A stretch of DNA of 64,000 bases from Kiritimatiellia bacterium (GTDB taxonomy: Bacteria > Verrucomicrobiota > Kiritimatiellia > CAIQIC01 > JAGNIJ01), in NCBI GenBank assembly GCA_018001225.1, contig JAGNIJ010000002.1, forward strand, positions 62,001 to 126,000, read 5' to 3'. Positions 27,953 to 35,947 of this stretch are shown here, in pieces. The translations under genes and the position numbers were made by a program. The notes below the pieces were generated by a model. That model was not told the DNA's origin, made no database searches, and saw nothing but the letters and a program-made list of their open reading frames with translations. Numbering within the stretch: the stretch's first letter is position 1; every line of letters begins with the position of its first letter.

Positions 27953-29641
27953 TCACGGGTGTGAACTGATTTGTGACGACGGAGAGGCCTTCTCCAGCAG
28001 CTCCCGGGCGTGCTTAAGCGTGACGCTCGTCAGGTCGCGCCCGCCCAGCATCCGCGCGATCTCCTCCACCCGCTCGCGCGGGTCGAGCGGGCGCACGTCC
28101 GTCGTCGTCCGGCCGTCCCGTACGGATTTGCTGACGGCGAGGTGCGTGGCCCCGCAGACCGCCACCTGCGGCAGGTGGGTGATGCAGAGCACCTGGTGCT
28201 TTCGCGCGACCTCGGCCAGCTTGCGGCCGACGGCGCTGCCCATCTCGCCCCCGACGTTGGCGTCGATCTCGTCGAAGACCATCACGGGGATCCGGTCGTG
28301 GGCGGCGAGCACGGCCTTGGTGGCCAGCATCACGCGAGAGATCTCGCCGCTCGAGGCAATGGCCCGCAGGGGCCGCATGGGCTCGCCGGCGTTCGGCGCG
28401 AAGCCGAAATCCACGTCGTCGAGCCCGGACAGCCGGGGCTCGCCCTCGCGCACCTCCACGGAAAAAGCGCCGTGGGAAAAGCCCAGGGCGCGCAGTTCGC
28501 GGGTGACGGCGTCGGCCAGGCGGCCGGCGTGCTCCTTCCGCCGCGCCCGCAGGGCGGCGCCCGCGCGGTCTCGCTTGGCCCGGGCCTGCTCGATCTCCTT
28601 GCCCAGCGCGGCCAACTGTTCGCCGCGCGTTTTGAGATCGTGCAGCCGCTTCCGATCCCGCTCGAGGATCGCGAGGACCTCCGGCACGGTGGGGGCGTAT
28701 TTTCGCTTGAGCCGCTGGTAGGTCGCCAGGCGTTCGTCGAGCCAGGCCAGCCGCGCGGGATCGGCCTCGATCCCTTCGAGGAAATGCCGCACGTCGGCCG
28801 AAAGTTCCTGGAGGCGGCCGGCGATCGCGCCGGCCTCCTCTCTCCAATCGGCCGCGCGGGGCGTGACGCGGGAGAGTTCCTCCAGGGCCTTCTGGGCGGC
28901 CGCCAGGGCGTCGAAGGCGGCGCCCTCCCCCTCGCTCATGGCGTTCAGCGCGGCGCCGCCCAGCTCGAGGACTCGTTGCGCGTTGCCCTGGAGGCGGTGT
29001 TCCTCCACGACCTTCTCTTCCTCGCCCTCGGCCGGCGCGGCCTGCTCGACCTCGGTGATGCGGTAGGTCAGCAGGTCGATCTGCTCGGCCGTGGCGCCGT
29101 CCCGCTCCAGCTCGCGGACGCGGTCTTCCAGGGCCTGGAGCTGCGCGTGGGCCTCCTCGTAGGCGGCACGCAGATCCCAGGAATGGCCGAAGGCGTCCAG
29201 CAGGTCGGTCTGGAACTCGGGATGGAGCAGGGACTGGTGGTCGTGGGGGCCGTGCATGTCCACGAGCAGCTCGCCGACCCGCTTCAGGACCTGGAGCGTG
29301 ACGGGGCTGTCGTTGAGCGTCGCCTGCGAGGCGCCGGACGCGCGGACGATGCGCCGCACGATCAACTGCCCGTCCTCGCAGGGGTCGAGCCCGGAGGCCT
29401 CGAGCACCTGGTCCACCGCGGAGGCGTCGGCCAGCCGGAAGCAGGCCTCCGCGCCGCAGGCGTCCTCCCCGGCGCGGATCAGGTCGTGGTCGGCGCGGTC
29501 GCCGAGCAGGAGGTTGAGGGCGCCGACGAGGATGGACTTGCCCGCGCCGGTTTCGCCCGTGATGACGTTCAGGCCGGGCTGGAATTCCACCCGGACGTTC
29601 TCCACCAGGGCCAGGTTCTTGACGCGCAGTGTCGTCAGCAT
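27953..29641 (-). CDS. recN: DNA repair protein RecN
   Basis: A 562-residue SMC-like ATPase that binds DNA ends and holds DNA together during recombinational repair of double-strand breaks. Walker A GETGAGKS lies at residues 29-36 after LNVIT. The middle is a pair of antiparallel coiled coils (about residues 150-370, rich in Glu, Ala and Arg). The C-terminal half carries the ABC signature region (ASSGEISRVMLATKA) and Walker B PVMVFDEIDANVGG, then ITHLPQVA. Length is typical. It begins with ATG after the ribosome site GAGGAGGG, and is the third gene of a minus-strand group with gcvT and the DUF212 gene. Confidence 0.96.
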   Translation of the reverse strand: MLTTLRVKNLALVENVRVEFQPGLNVITGETGAGKSILVGALNLLLGDRADHDLIRAGEDACGAEACFRLADASAVDQVLEASGLDPCEDGQLIVRRIVRASGASQATLNDSPVTLQVLKRVGELLVDMHGPHDHQSLLHPEFQTDLLDAFGHSWDLRAAYEEAHAQLQALEDRVRELERDGATAEQIDLLTYRITEVEQAAPAEGEEEKVVEEHRLQGNAQRVLELGGAALNAMSEGEGAAFDALAAAQKALEELSRVTPRAADWREEAGAIAGRLQELSADVRHFLEGIEADPARLAWLDERLATYQRLKRKYAPTVPEVLAILERDRKRLHDLKTRGEQLAALGKEIEQARAKRDRAGAALRARRKEHAGRLADAVTRELRALGFSHGAFSVEVREGEPRLSGLDDVDFGFAPNAGEPMRPLRAIASSGEISRVMLATKAVLAAHDRIPVMVFDEIDANVGGEMGSAVGRKLAEVARKHQVLCITHLPQVAVCGATHLAVSKSVRDGRTTTDVRPLDPRERVEEIARMLGGRDLTSVTLKHARELLEKASPSSQISSHP

Positions 29642-29660
29642 GGTCCCTCCTCGCGGCCGG

Positions 29661-30149
29661 CTACCCGCCCAGCTTGCCGTGGATGAGCAGGGTGGTGAAC
29701 ACCCCGAGCAGCATCCCGAACAGCACCTCCAGGCGCGTATGGCCCAGGAACTCGACCAGTTTTTGTTGCGAAATATGGTGCTCGTGGAACAGCTCGTCCA
29801 CGATCTGGTTCAGCAGGCGGGCCTGCTGCCCGGCGGCCCGGCGCACGCTCTGCGCGTCGATCATGACGATGACCGCGAAGGTCAGTGCGAGGGCGAAGAG
29901 CGTGCTGCCGAACCCGGCGCGCAGGCCGACGGAAAGGGCCACGGCGGTTACGGTGGCCGAGTGCGAGCTGGGCATTCCGCCCAACCGCAGCATGAAGGCC
30001 GGGTCGAAGCGGCCGGTCCGCCGGATGTAGAGGAACAGCTTGATGAACTGCGCCAGCATCCAGGCCGCAAAGCCGGACCAGACGGTGATGTTGAGGTGCC
30101 ACGGGCCTTCGGCAATCATGGTGTACGTGTACTCGTTTGGCCCGGCCAT
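29661..30149 (-). CDS. DUF212 / divergent PAP2 family membrane protein
   Basis: 162 residues from the ATG at 30149 (a TTG two codons upstream is less likely). It has four hydrophobic segments and the family core: LRLGGMPSSHSATVTAVALS, in which the PSSH loop matches the phosphatase/haloperoxidase SxxxH motif, and AVIVMIDAQSVRRAAGQQA. The family (YuiD-like) is related in sequence to vanadium haloperoxidases and PAP2 phosphatases but has no proven reaction; a membrane lipid phosphatase is the usual guess. The C-terminal LGHTRLEVLFGMLLGVF is the second conserved block. It lies 19 nt after gcvT and 19 nt before recN. Confidence 0.85.
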   Translation of the reverse strand: MAGPNEYTYTMIAEGPWHLNITVWSGFAAWMLAQFIKLFLYIRRTGRFDPAFMLRLGGMPSSHSATVTAVALSVGLRAGFGSTLFALALTFAVIVMIDAQSVRRAAGQQARLLNQIVDELFHEHHISQQKLVEFLGHTRLEVLFGMLLGVFTTLLIHGKLGG

Positions 30150-30168
30150 GTCCAAGGCAAACTCGGGA

Positions 30169-31260
30169 TCAGGGCGCGGGCTTCCGGCGGGCCGTGCCCT
30201 GGGTGTAAAAGGGGAGCGCGGTGACGACCGAGTCCAGGGCGGCGCCGCGGCTTTCGAGCTGCAGGACGGCGCCTTCCTCGGCCAGCGGGGTCTCGACGTA
30301 GGCCAGGGCCACGGCGACGCCGAGGCTCGGCGCCAGCGAGCCGCTGGTCACCTCGCCGACCGCGCGGCCGTCTTTCATCACCCGGTCGCCGGCCCGCGCC
30401 GCGCGCCGGGTCTCCAGCCGCAGGCCGGCCAGGACCCGGGCGGGGCCTTGCTCGATCTCGCGGGCGACCGCGGGGCCCCCGATGAAATCCTTGGTCAGGT
30501 CGATGTACTTGCCCCGGGAGGCTCCGACCGGCGTGCGGGTTTCGGTCAGCTCGTGGCCGTAGAGCGGGTAGCCCATTTCCAGCCGGAGTGTATCGCGCGC
30601 CCCGAGGCCGGCCGGACGGACGCCGGCGGCGAGCAGCCGGTCCCAGAACTCGACCGCGCGGCCCGCCGGGAAGTACAGTTCGTAGCCCCACTCGCCCGTG
30701 TACCCGGTGCGGCTGACGAGGCACGGGACGCCCGCGAGCGCGCTTTCCGCAAACCCGAAATACGACAGGTCGGGCAGGATGCCCTGGAAGGCCTTATCCA
30801 CGGCCTGCCGGGACAGCGGGCCTTGGACGTCGAGCTTGGCGGTGGCTTCGGATAAATCGTTAAATGCCGTCGTGGCAGAAAGATGCGACCGCACCCAATC
30901 GCGGTCCCGCTCCAGCGTGCCCGCGTTGACCACCAGCATGAAACGGTCGGGACCAAGCCGGTAGCAGGTGAGGTCGTCGAGCACGCCGCCGTCGTCCCGC
31001 AGGAGGAAGCCGTAGCGGCAGCGGCCGGCTGGAATCGTCGCCACGGACTGGGTCAGCAGGCGCTCCAGGTCGGCCTGCGCCGTCGGGCCGCTCAATTCGA
31101 ACTCGCCCATGTGGCAGGTGTCGAACACGGTGGCCCGCTGGCGCGTCTCTTCGTGCTCCTGGAGAATGCCTGCATACTGGATGGGCATGTCCCAGCCGCC
31201 GAAGGGGGCGAGGCGCGCGCCGAGTTGCCGGTGGGCTTCGTGGAGCGGTGTGCGTTTCAT
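30169..31260 (-). CDS. gcvT: Glycine cleavage system T protein (aminomethyltransferase)
   Basis: 363 residues from the ATG at 31260. The enzyme takes the aminomethyl group from lipoyl-GcvH and gives 5,10-methylene-THF and ammonia. Family features in order: TPLHEAHRQLGARLAPFGGW at the N-terminus, VFDTCHMGEFELSGP (folate site), LTCYRLGPDRFMLVVNA, SRTGYTGEWGYELYFPA, and RDTLRLEMGYPLYGHEL with the conserved arginine and glycine, then the C-terminal barrel. No gcvH, gcvP or lpd is in the window. It is divergent from the UVR-motif gene. TATACA stands 7 nt before the ATG, so the transcript may have no leader. Confidence 0.94.
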   Translation of the reverse strand: MKRTPLHEAHRQLGARLAPFGGWDMPIQYAGILQEHEETRQRATVFDTCHMGEFELSGPTAQADLERLLTQSVATIPAGRCRYGFLLRDDGGVLDDLTCYRLGPDRFMLVVNAGTLERDRDWVRSHLSATTAFNDLSEATAKLDVQGPLSRQAVDKAFQGILPDLSYFGFAESALAGVPCLVSRTGYTGEWGYELYFPAGRAVEFWDRLLAAGVRPAGLGARDTLRLEMGYPLYGHELTETRTPVGASRGKYIDLTKDFIGGPAVAREIEQGPARVLAGLRLETRRAARAGDRVMKDGRAVGEVTSGSLAPSLGVAVALAYVETPLAEEGAVLQLESRGAALDSVVTALPFYTQGTARRKPAP

Positions 31261-31267
31261 AACTCCA

Positions 31268-31273
31268 TGTATA
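31268..31273 (-). promoter_or_regulatory. -10-like hexamer TATACA, 7 nt before gcvT
   Basis: On the minus strand TATACA precedes the ATG by 7 nt, with TGGCCA at 17 nt spacing as a poor -35. Same geometry as at GT2, plsY and the histidine kinase. Confidence 0.4.
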
Positions 31274-31326
31274 CGCCGGTTCCCGGCCGGTGGCCAGCCC
31301 GCGGCGGCCGGGCCGCTCCGTTTGTT

Positions 31327-31355
31327 TTGAAGCCGGCCCGGTTTTCGGGTATATT
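31327..31355 (+). promoter_or_regulatory. Promoter TTGAAG-N17-TATATT
   Basis: -35 TTGAAG (31327-31332), 17-nt spacer, -10 TATATT (31350-31355). The predicted start near 31362 lies after the ATG at 31358 and before the ATG at 31373, which supports 31373 as the start of the next gene. Confidence 0.6.
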
Positions 31356-31372
31356 GAATGTGGAACAGAAAC

Positions 31373-32101
31373 ATGAACAGCGACATTACTCCACTCCTGA
31401 ACGGCTGGAACTACGATCCCGGCAGCGTGTCGGCCCGATGGATCATCGGCCGGGACGGGCGCCTCCGTATCCAGCTGCGGCTCGATCTGGGCCTCCTGCA
31501 GATGGAGCCGGAAGGGCGGCCCGACGGGAAGCGTCCGCGCGGCCATGCGTCGCTGCTCGACTACCACCGCGCCCTGCCGCCCGAAGCGGCGACCCTGGAC
31601 CCCGTCGCCTGCAGCGAGCTTCAGCAGGAGGCCATGCAGTATTACTACCGCTACCTGGCGTTCCATGCGCTGCGGTACTTCGACGGCGTGATCCGCGACA
31701 CGGAGCACAACCTGGCGATCCTCGATCTCGTCGAGCAGCGCATCGCGGACGAGGACGCCGCGTGGGCGTTCCTCCAGTTTTATCCCTACATCCGGATGAT
31801 GAACGCGCGCGCCCGGGCGGAGAAGTGCATGGGCGAGCAGCGCGAAACCGAGGCGGTGTCCATTCTCCAGGCCGCGGTGCAGGATATCCGCGCCTTCTGG
31901 AGCCGGAACGGCGAGGGGGAAGCCCCGCCCGGCAGCCCCGAGATCGAGGCCCTCACCGACCTGCTGGGCCGGATCCGCCGGCAGGGCCCCCGGAGCCGCG
32001 GCGAGGAATTGCGCGAGGAACTCGCCCGCGCCATCGCCGAGGAGAAATACGAGGACGCCGCCCGGCTGCGGGACCAGCTGCGCAGCATTGGTGAACCCTG
32101 A
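31373..32101 (+). CDS. UVR-motif protein of unknown function
   Basis: 242 residues. The N-terminal half (about 1-140) is unrecognised: a DGRLRIQLRLDLGLLQMEPEG strand pair, then a long helical region (LQQEAMQYYYRYLAFHALRY, LDLVEQRIADEDAAWAFLQF). Residues 205-240 (ELARAIAEEKYEDAARLRDQ) match the UVR motif, the helical hairpin by which UvrB and UvrC interact and which also occurs in McsA/CtsR-type regulators and in stand-alone PVC proteins. The start is chosen by the promoter position. It is divergent from gcvT and lies 100 nt upstream of the Ebo cluster; a second possible promoter in that gap makes membership in the same operon uncertain. It does not resemble EboA. Confidence 0.7.
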   Translation: MNSDITPLLNGWNYDPGSVSARWIIGRDGRLRIQLRLDLGLLQMEPEGRPDGKRPRGHASLLDYHRALPPEAATLDPVACSELQQEAMQYYYRYLAFHALRYFDGVIRDTEHNLAILDLVEQRIADEDAAWAFLQFYPYIRMMNARARAEKCMGEQRETEAVSILQAAVQDIRAFWSRNGEGEAPPGSPEIEALTDLLGRIRRQGPRSRGEELREELARAIAEEKYEDAARLRDQLRSIGEP

Positions 32102-32153
32102 CGCGGTCCGGAGCGCTTCATCCTTTCGGAGGCCCTCCCGGGAAAAAAAGTGC

Positions 32154-32182
32154 TTGAAGGGGGGCCGCGGAACCCGTTGATT
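32154..32182 (+). promoter_or_regulatory. Possible promoter of the Ebo cluster
   Basis: -35 TTGAAG (32154-32159), 17-nt spacer, TTGATT (32177-32182, 3 of 6 to TATAAT), preceded by an A7 tract at 32143-32149 that could act as an UP element. Confidence 0.35.
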
Positions 32183-32201
32183 CGTACCAAGTGATGAGAC
32201 C

Positions 32202-33050
32202 ATGACCATCATTGATCCCCATATCCACATGTATTCGCGGACGACGGACGACTACGCGGCGATGTACCGGCAGGGTATCCGAGCCGCCGTCGAGCCGTCG
32301 TTCTGGCTCGGGACCTCCCGCCGCTACGCCGGCACGTTCTTCGACTACTTCCAGCTCATCCTGGATTTCGAGACCGCGCGCGCCCGGCGCTTCGGCATCG
32401 ACCACTACGCCTGCGTTTCGGTCAATCCCAAGGAGGCGGACAACCTGCCCCTCGCGCGCGAGGTGCTCGACGGCATGGGTCCGTACCTGGACCATGAGCG
32501 GTGTGTGGCGATCGGCGAGATCGGGTTCAACCGCATCACGCCCGGCGAGGAGAAGGTCTTCCAGCTCCAGCTGGAGATGGCCCGGGCGCGCGGGCTGCTG
32601 GTCCTGATCCACACCCCCCACGACACCCCCGAGGTCAGCAAGCGGAAGGGCGTCGAACGGACCCTCGATATCCTGCGCGAGTTCGACTACGACGACGCCC
32701 GGATCATCCTGGATCACAACACCGAGGACACCATGGACCTCGCCCGCAAGCGGCCCGTCTGGGCGGGGCTGACCGTGTACCCGTATTCCAAGCTCAACCC
32801 CGAGCGCGTGTGCGGCATCCTGCGGAAATGGGGCCTGGAGCGGACGCTGGTCAACAGCTCGGCCGACTGGGGCGTCTCCGACCCGGTCAGCCTGCCGAAG
32901 GTCGCCGGCTTCATGGGGCAGCAGGGCTTTTCCGCGGAGCAGGTCCGGCAGCTTCTCTTCGAGAACCCGATGCGATTCTACGGCCAGCATCCGCGGTTCA
33001 AGCCGCAACTGGACCTGCCGTTCGTGGACCCGGCCACCTACCAGCGATGA
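32202..33050 (+). CDS. eboB: EboB-like TatD family hydrolase
   Basis: A 282-residue amidohydrolase-fold metal enzyme of the TatD branch. The metal ligands of the family are visible: DPHIHMYSR at residues 5-13 (HxH), the glutamate in AIGEIGFNR near 106, LVLIHTPHDTPE near 134, ILDHNTED near 168 and the aspartate in SSADWGVSD near 226. Length matches EboB, the TatD member of the ebo cluster known from eustigmatophyte plastids, cyanobacteria and other bacteria; the assignment rests on the neighbouring eboC, eboD, eboE and eboF homologues. Its substrate is unknown, and despite the family name DNase activity should not be assumed. Its stop overlaps the ATG of the next gene (ATGA). Confidence 0.82.
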   Translation: MTIIDPHIHMYSRTTDDYAAMYRQGIRAAVEPSFWLGTSRRYAGTFFDYFQLILDFETARARRFGIDHYACVSVNPKEADNLPLAREVLDGMGPYLDHERCVAIGEIGFNRITPGEEKVFQLQLEMARARGLLVLIHTPHDTPEVSKRKGVERTLDILREFDYDDARIILDHNTEDTMDLARKRPVWAGLTVYPYSKLNPERVCGILRKWGLERTLVNSSADWGVSDPVSLPKVAGFMGQQGFSAEQVRQLLFENPMRFYGQHPRFKPQLDLPFVDPATYQR

Positions 33051-33715
33051 CACCGGAAAAAACAGCGATCCGTGTCCGCGCGCCCCGCCGGGGCGCGGCG
33101 CCGCCCACGCCGAAGCCTTCGAGCAAAAACGTCATACGGATCGTTTTACTGGCCGGCGGCCTGCTCCTGCTGATCGTGCTGATCGTCGACCTGCGGCGGA
33201 TGCCGGTCCGCAAGCCGTTCGGCTACGTGGATCCCTCCGCCGAGATGCAGGCCGTCCTGCTGGGCCTGGACGGGCCCCGCTACGAGGACCCGGAGGGCTT
33301 GTTTTCCATCGTCCGGCCCGCCGGCTGGACCGTGTTCAAGCCCCCGGAGAGCCGCCCGTACGACGTGGTGTTCCGCGGCCCGTCCGGCGCCACCATCAGC
33401 ATCATCGCCACGCGCGTGGAGTACAACGAACTGCCCGATCTCGTGCGCGAGATCGAGCGGAAGGAGAAGGACGCCGGCATCCGCACGCAGTCCGAGGCGA
33501 TCTTCCTTCTCGGGGGCCCCGCGATCCGCCGCACGGCCGGGCTCGTGGCCAGCCGGGTTTTCTCCGTGGACTTCGTCCGCGATCGGGTCGCCCACCACAT
33601 CATGTGCGGCGCGCCCCCCGAACTGTTCGATCGATACCGGCCCGTGCTGATGGACGTGGTGGACACGTACCGGATCGGGCCGGCCGCCGCGCCGCCCCCC
33701 GCGCCGAATGAATAA
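33047..33715 (+). CDS. Single-pass membrane protein embedded in the Ebo cluster, unknown function
   Basis: 222 residues. A basic, Pro-rich cytoplasmic tail (residues 1-28, many Arg and Lys) precedes one membrane helix (IRIVLLAGGLLLLIVLIVDL, residues 30-49). The rest lies outside: GYVDPSAEMQAVLLGL, FSIVRPAGWTVFKPP, then VVFRGPSGATISIIATRVEY and ASRVFSVDFVRDRVAHHIMC. The latter part resembles PsbP/Mog1-type alpha-beta domains, in which a GW(S/T) strand opens the fold and a strand about gain or loss of function on the membrane follows; this is a weak likeness only. It is coupled to both neighbours (4-nt overlap with eboB, 8-nt overlap with eboC), so it should be made with the Ebo proteins. No match to EboA was recognised. 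Confidence 0.7.
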   Translation: MTPEKTAIRVRAPRRGAAPPTPKPSSKNVIRIVLLAGGLLLLIVLIVDLRRMPVRKPFGYVDPSAEMQAVLLGLDGPRYEDPEGLFSIVRPAGWTVFKPPESRPYDVVFRGPSGATISIIATRVEYNELPDLVREIERKEKDAGIRTQSEAIFLLGGPAIRRTAGLVASRVFSVDFVRDRVAHHIMCGAPPELFDRYRPVLMDVVDTYRIGPAAAPPPAPNE

Positions 33716-34634
33716 CCCGCCCCAGGCCGGCCGCGCGCTCGCCTGGCTCCAGTTGCTGCGGGCCCCGAACCTCCTCACCGTGCCGGGCGACCCGCTGGCC
33801 GGCTTTCTCCTGGCGGCGGGCTCGAAGGCCGCGCCGGGCGGCCGACTCGTGGCGGCGGTGGCGGCGTCCCTGTGCTTCTATGCCGGGGGCCTCCTGCTCA
33901 ACGACGCGCTGGACCTGGAGACCGATCGCCGGGAACGGCCGGGCCGCCCGCTGCCGTCCGGCCGGGCGAGCCCGCGCGGCGCCCTGGCGGCAGCCGTGAT
34001 CCTGCTGCTCGCCGGCCTGGGGTGCAGCGCGGCGCTCGGGCCGCGCGCGCGGGAGATCGGGCTGGCGCTCGCGGCCGCGATCGTCCTCTACGACGCCGGG
34101 GGGAAAAGGGCGCCCTTCTTCGGATCCGCGCTGATGGGCGTGTGCCGCGCGTTGAGCCTCCTGCTGGGCGCGGCGGCGTTCCCCGGCCTGGCGGGCTGGC
34201 CGCCGCTCGTGGTCATCGGGGCCGCGGCGCTCGGGCTGTACATCCTGTCGGTCACGAACCTCGCGCGCCGGGAGACGGAGCCCGGCCCGGTGGGCCGCGC
34301 CAAGTCCTGGCCGGTCGGCGCCCTGACGCTGGGCCTCATGGTGTTTGGCGCCGCGGCGCTTCGCCTCGGGACCGGCGGGGCCGGGCTGTTCGTGGTGCCC
34401 TGGTTCATGGCCGGCTCGGCGGCCTTCGTCGTGGCCGTGCGACTGGCCGGTCCGCCCGGCCGGGCGCGCCGGATCCCCGGGGCCGTCGGCGTCCTGCTGC
34501 GGGCCCTCCTGCCGCTCCAGGCCGCGCTGGCCTGGGGCGCCGGCGCGGGCGCGGCCGGCGGATGGGCGGGCGCGGTCTTGCTTGCGCTCTGGCCGGTCTC
34601 GCGCATACTGGGGCGGCGGTTCTACATGAGTTGA
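33708..34634 (+). CDS. eboC: EboC-like UbiA family prenyltransferase
   Basis: A 308-residue integral membrane protein with eight or nine helices. The first UbiA motif is intact (LLNDALDLETDRRERPGRPL, near residue 63; NDxxDxxxD binds Mg-diphosphate). The second aspartate region is reduced to VLYDAGGKRAPFFGS near 125, which is usual for EboC-type proteins. Members of the superfamily move a prenyl group from a diphosphate to an aromatic or other acceptor; the EboC substrate is not established. The start overlaps the preceding gene by 8 nt, and the next gene follows after an 8-nt gap holding its own GAGGAGG ribosome site. Confidence 0.88.
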   Translation: MNNPPQAGRALAWLQLLRAPNLLTVPGDPLAGFLLAAGSKAAPGGRLVAAVAASLCFYAGGLLLNDALDLETDRRERPGRPLPSGRASPRGALAAAVILLLAGLGCSAALGPRAREIGLALAAAIVLYDAGGKRAPFFGSALMGVCRALSLLLGAAAFPGLAGWPPLVVIGAAALGLYILSVTNLARRETEPGPVGRAKSWPVGALTLGLMVFGAAALRLGTGGAGLFVVPWFMAGSAAFVVAVRLAGPPGRARRIPGAVGVLLRALLPLQAALAWGAGAGAAGGWAGAVLLALWPVSRILGRRFYMS

Positions 34635-34642
34635 GGAGGCCC

Positions 34643-35947
34643 GTGCGCGCGCAGAAAAAACTGCTGGTCGTCGACGTCGCGGCCCTGGGCTGGGACCTGG
34701 TCTCCCGGGCCGGTCCGGCGGCCGCCGGCTTCGGCTTCCGCCGGCTCCAGCCGGTCTTCCCCGCGCTGACCTGCACGGCGCAGGCCTCCTTCCGCACCGC
34801 CACCCGCCCGTGCGACCACGGGATGATCGGCAACGGGCTGTTCTTCCGCGAGCTGCGCCGCGTGATGTTCTGGGAACAATCCGCCGGCCTGGTGGCCGGG
34901 GCCCGCCTCTGGCGGCGCTTCCGCCGCGCGGGGCGCCGCGTGGGCATGATGTTCTGGCAGCAGAGCCTGGGCGAGGACCTGGACCTCGTCCTCTCGCCGC
35001 GCCCGGTCCACAAGCACCACGGCGGCATGATCCAGGACTGCTACAGCCAGCCCGCGGATCTCTACGACCGGTTGATCCGCGCGATCGGCGCGCCCTTCAA
35101 CCTCATACACTACTGGGGCCCGCTCGCCTCCGCGAAGTCCAGCGAGTGGATCGTCGAGGCCCTGGCCCACGTGATGAACTCGCCGGACCTCGCGCCCGAT
35201 CTCCTGCTGGGGTACCTGCCGCACCTGGACTACGATCTCCAGCGCCACGGACCGGACAGCCCGGCCGCCGCCCGCGCGCTGGAGCAAACCCTGCGCCATC
35301 TCGCCCGGCTCCGGGACGAGTGCGAACGCGCGGGCTACGAGTTCGTGTTCTTCGGCGACTACGCCATCGAGCCCGTGACCGGGCCGCCGGTGTTCCCGAA
35401 CCGGGCGCTGCGCGAGGCCGGCCTGCTGGCCGTGCGGCCCGTGCGCGGCCGGCTGTACCCGGACTTCTTCTCCAGCGGGGCCTTCGCCCTCGCGGATCAC
35501 CAGGTCGCGCACGTGTTCACCGACGGCGGGTCCGGCGAGGCCCGCCTGGAGAAAGTCCTGCGGGACATGGAGGGCGTGGCGGAAGTCATGGACCGCGGGC
35601 GGCAGGCGGAACTGGGCCTGGGGCCCGCCCGCACCGGGGAATACGTTCTGCTGGCGGACAAGGGCCGCTGGTTCGCCTATCCATGGTGGGATTCGCCGCG
35701 CCAGGCGCCCGACTATGCCGGGCACGTGGACATCCATAACAAGCCCGGGTACGACCCCTGCGAACTGTTCTTCGGCTGGCCGCCCGGCCGGGTCAGCTCC
35801 AATCCGGCGCGCATCCGGGGGACCCACGGGCGTCCGGGCGTGGCCGCGGCCTGGGCCGCTTCGTTTCCCATCGATCCCGGGCCGGCGGACCTGCTGGACC
35901 TGGCGCGCGCCGTGGCCTGGCGCCTGGACCAGGCGCTCAACCCATGA
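34643..35947 (+). CDS. eboF: EboF-like alkaline phosphatase superfamily protein (type I phosphodiesterase)
   Basis: 434 residues from the GTG at 34643, fixed by GAGGAGG 4 nt upstream. The N-terminal LLVVDVAALGWDLV supplies the first metal aspartate (D11). FPALTCTAQASFRTATRP near 39-56 holds the threonine nucleophile of nucleotide pyrophosphatase/phosphodiesterases and is followed by CDHGMIGNG. LLGYLPHLDYDLQRHGPDS near 190 gives the Asp/His pair, EFVFFGDYAIEPV replaces the usual DHG, and GHVDIHNKPGYDP near 365 gives the last histidine. This matches EboF of the ebo cluster. The phosphate ester cleaved is unknown. eboD overlaps it by 4 nt. Confidence 0.85.
   Translation: MRAQKKLLVVDVAALGWDLVSRAGPAAAGFGFRRLQPVFPALTCTAQASFRTATRPCDHGMIGNGLFFRELRRVMFWEQSAGLVAGARLWRRFRRAGRRVGMMFWQQSLGEDLDLVLSPRPVHKHHGGMIQDCYSQPADLYDRLIRAIGAPFNLIHYWGPLASAKSSEWIVEALAHVMNSPDLAPDLLLGYLPHLDYDLQRHGPDSPAAARALEQTLRHLARLRDECERAGYEFVFFGDYAIEPVTGPPVFPNRALREAGLLAVRPVRGRLYPDFFSSGAFALADHQVAHVFTDGGSGEARLEKVLRDMEGVAEVMDRGRQAELGLGPARTGEYVLLADKGRWFAYPWWDSPRQAPDYAGHVDIHNKPGYDPCELFFGWPPGRVSSNPARIRGTHGRPGVAAAWAASFPIDPGPADLLDLARAVAWRLDQALNP

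Noticed and set aside
33872..34642. Upstream in-frame extension of eboF through eboC
   Set aside because: The extension is a shadow of eboC in another frame; a GTG with GAGGAGG marks the real start at 34643.
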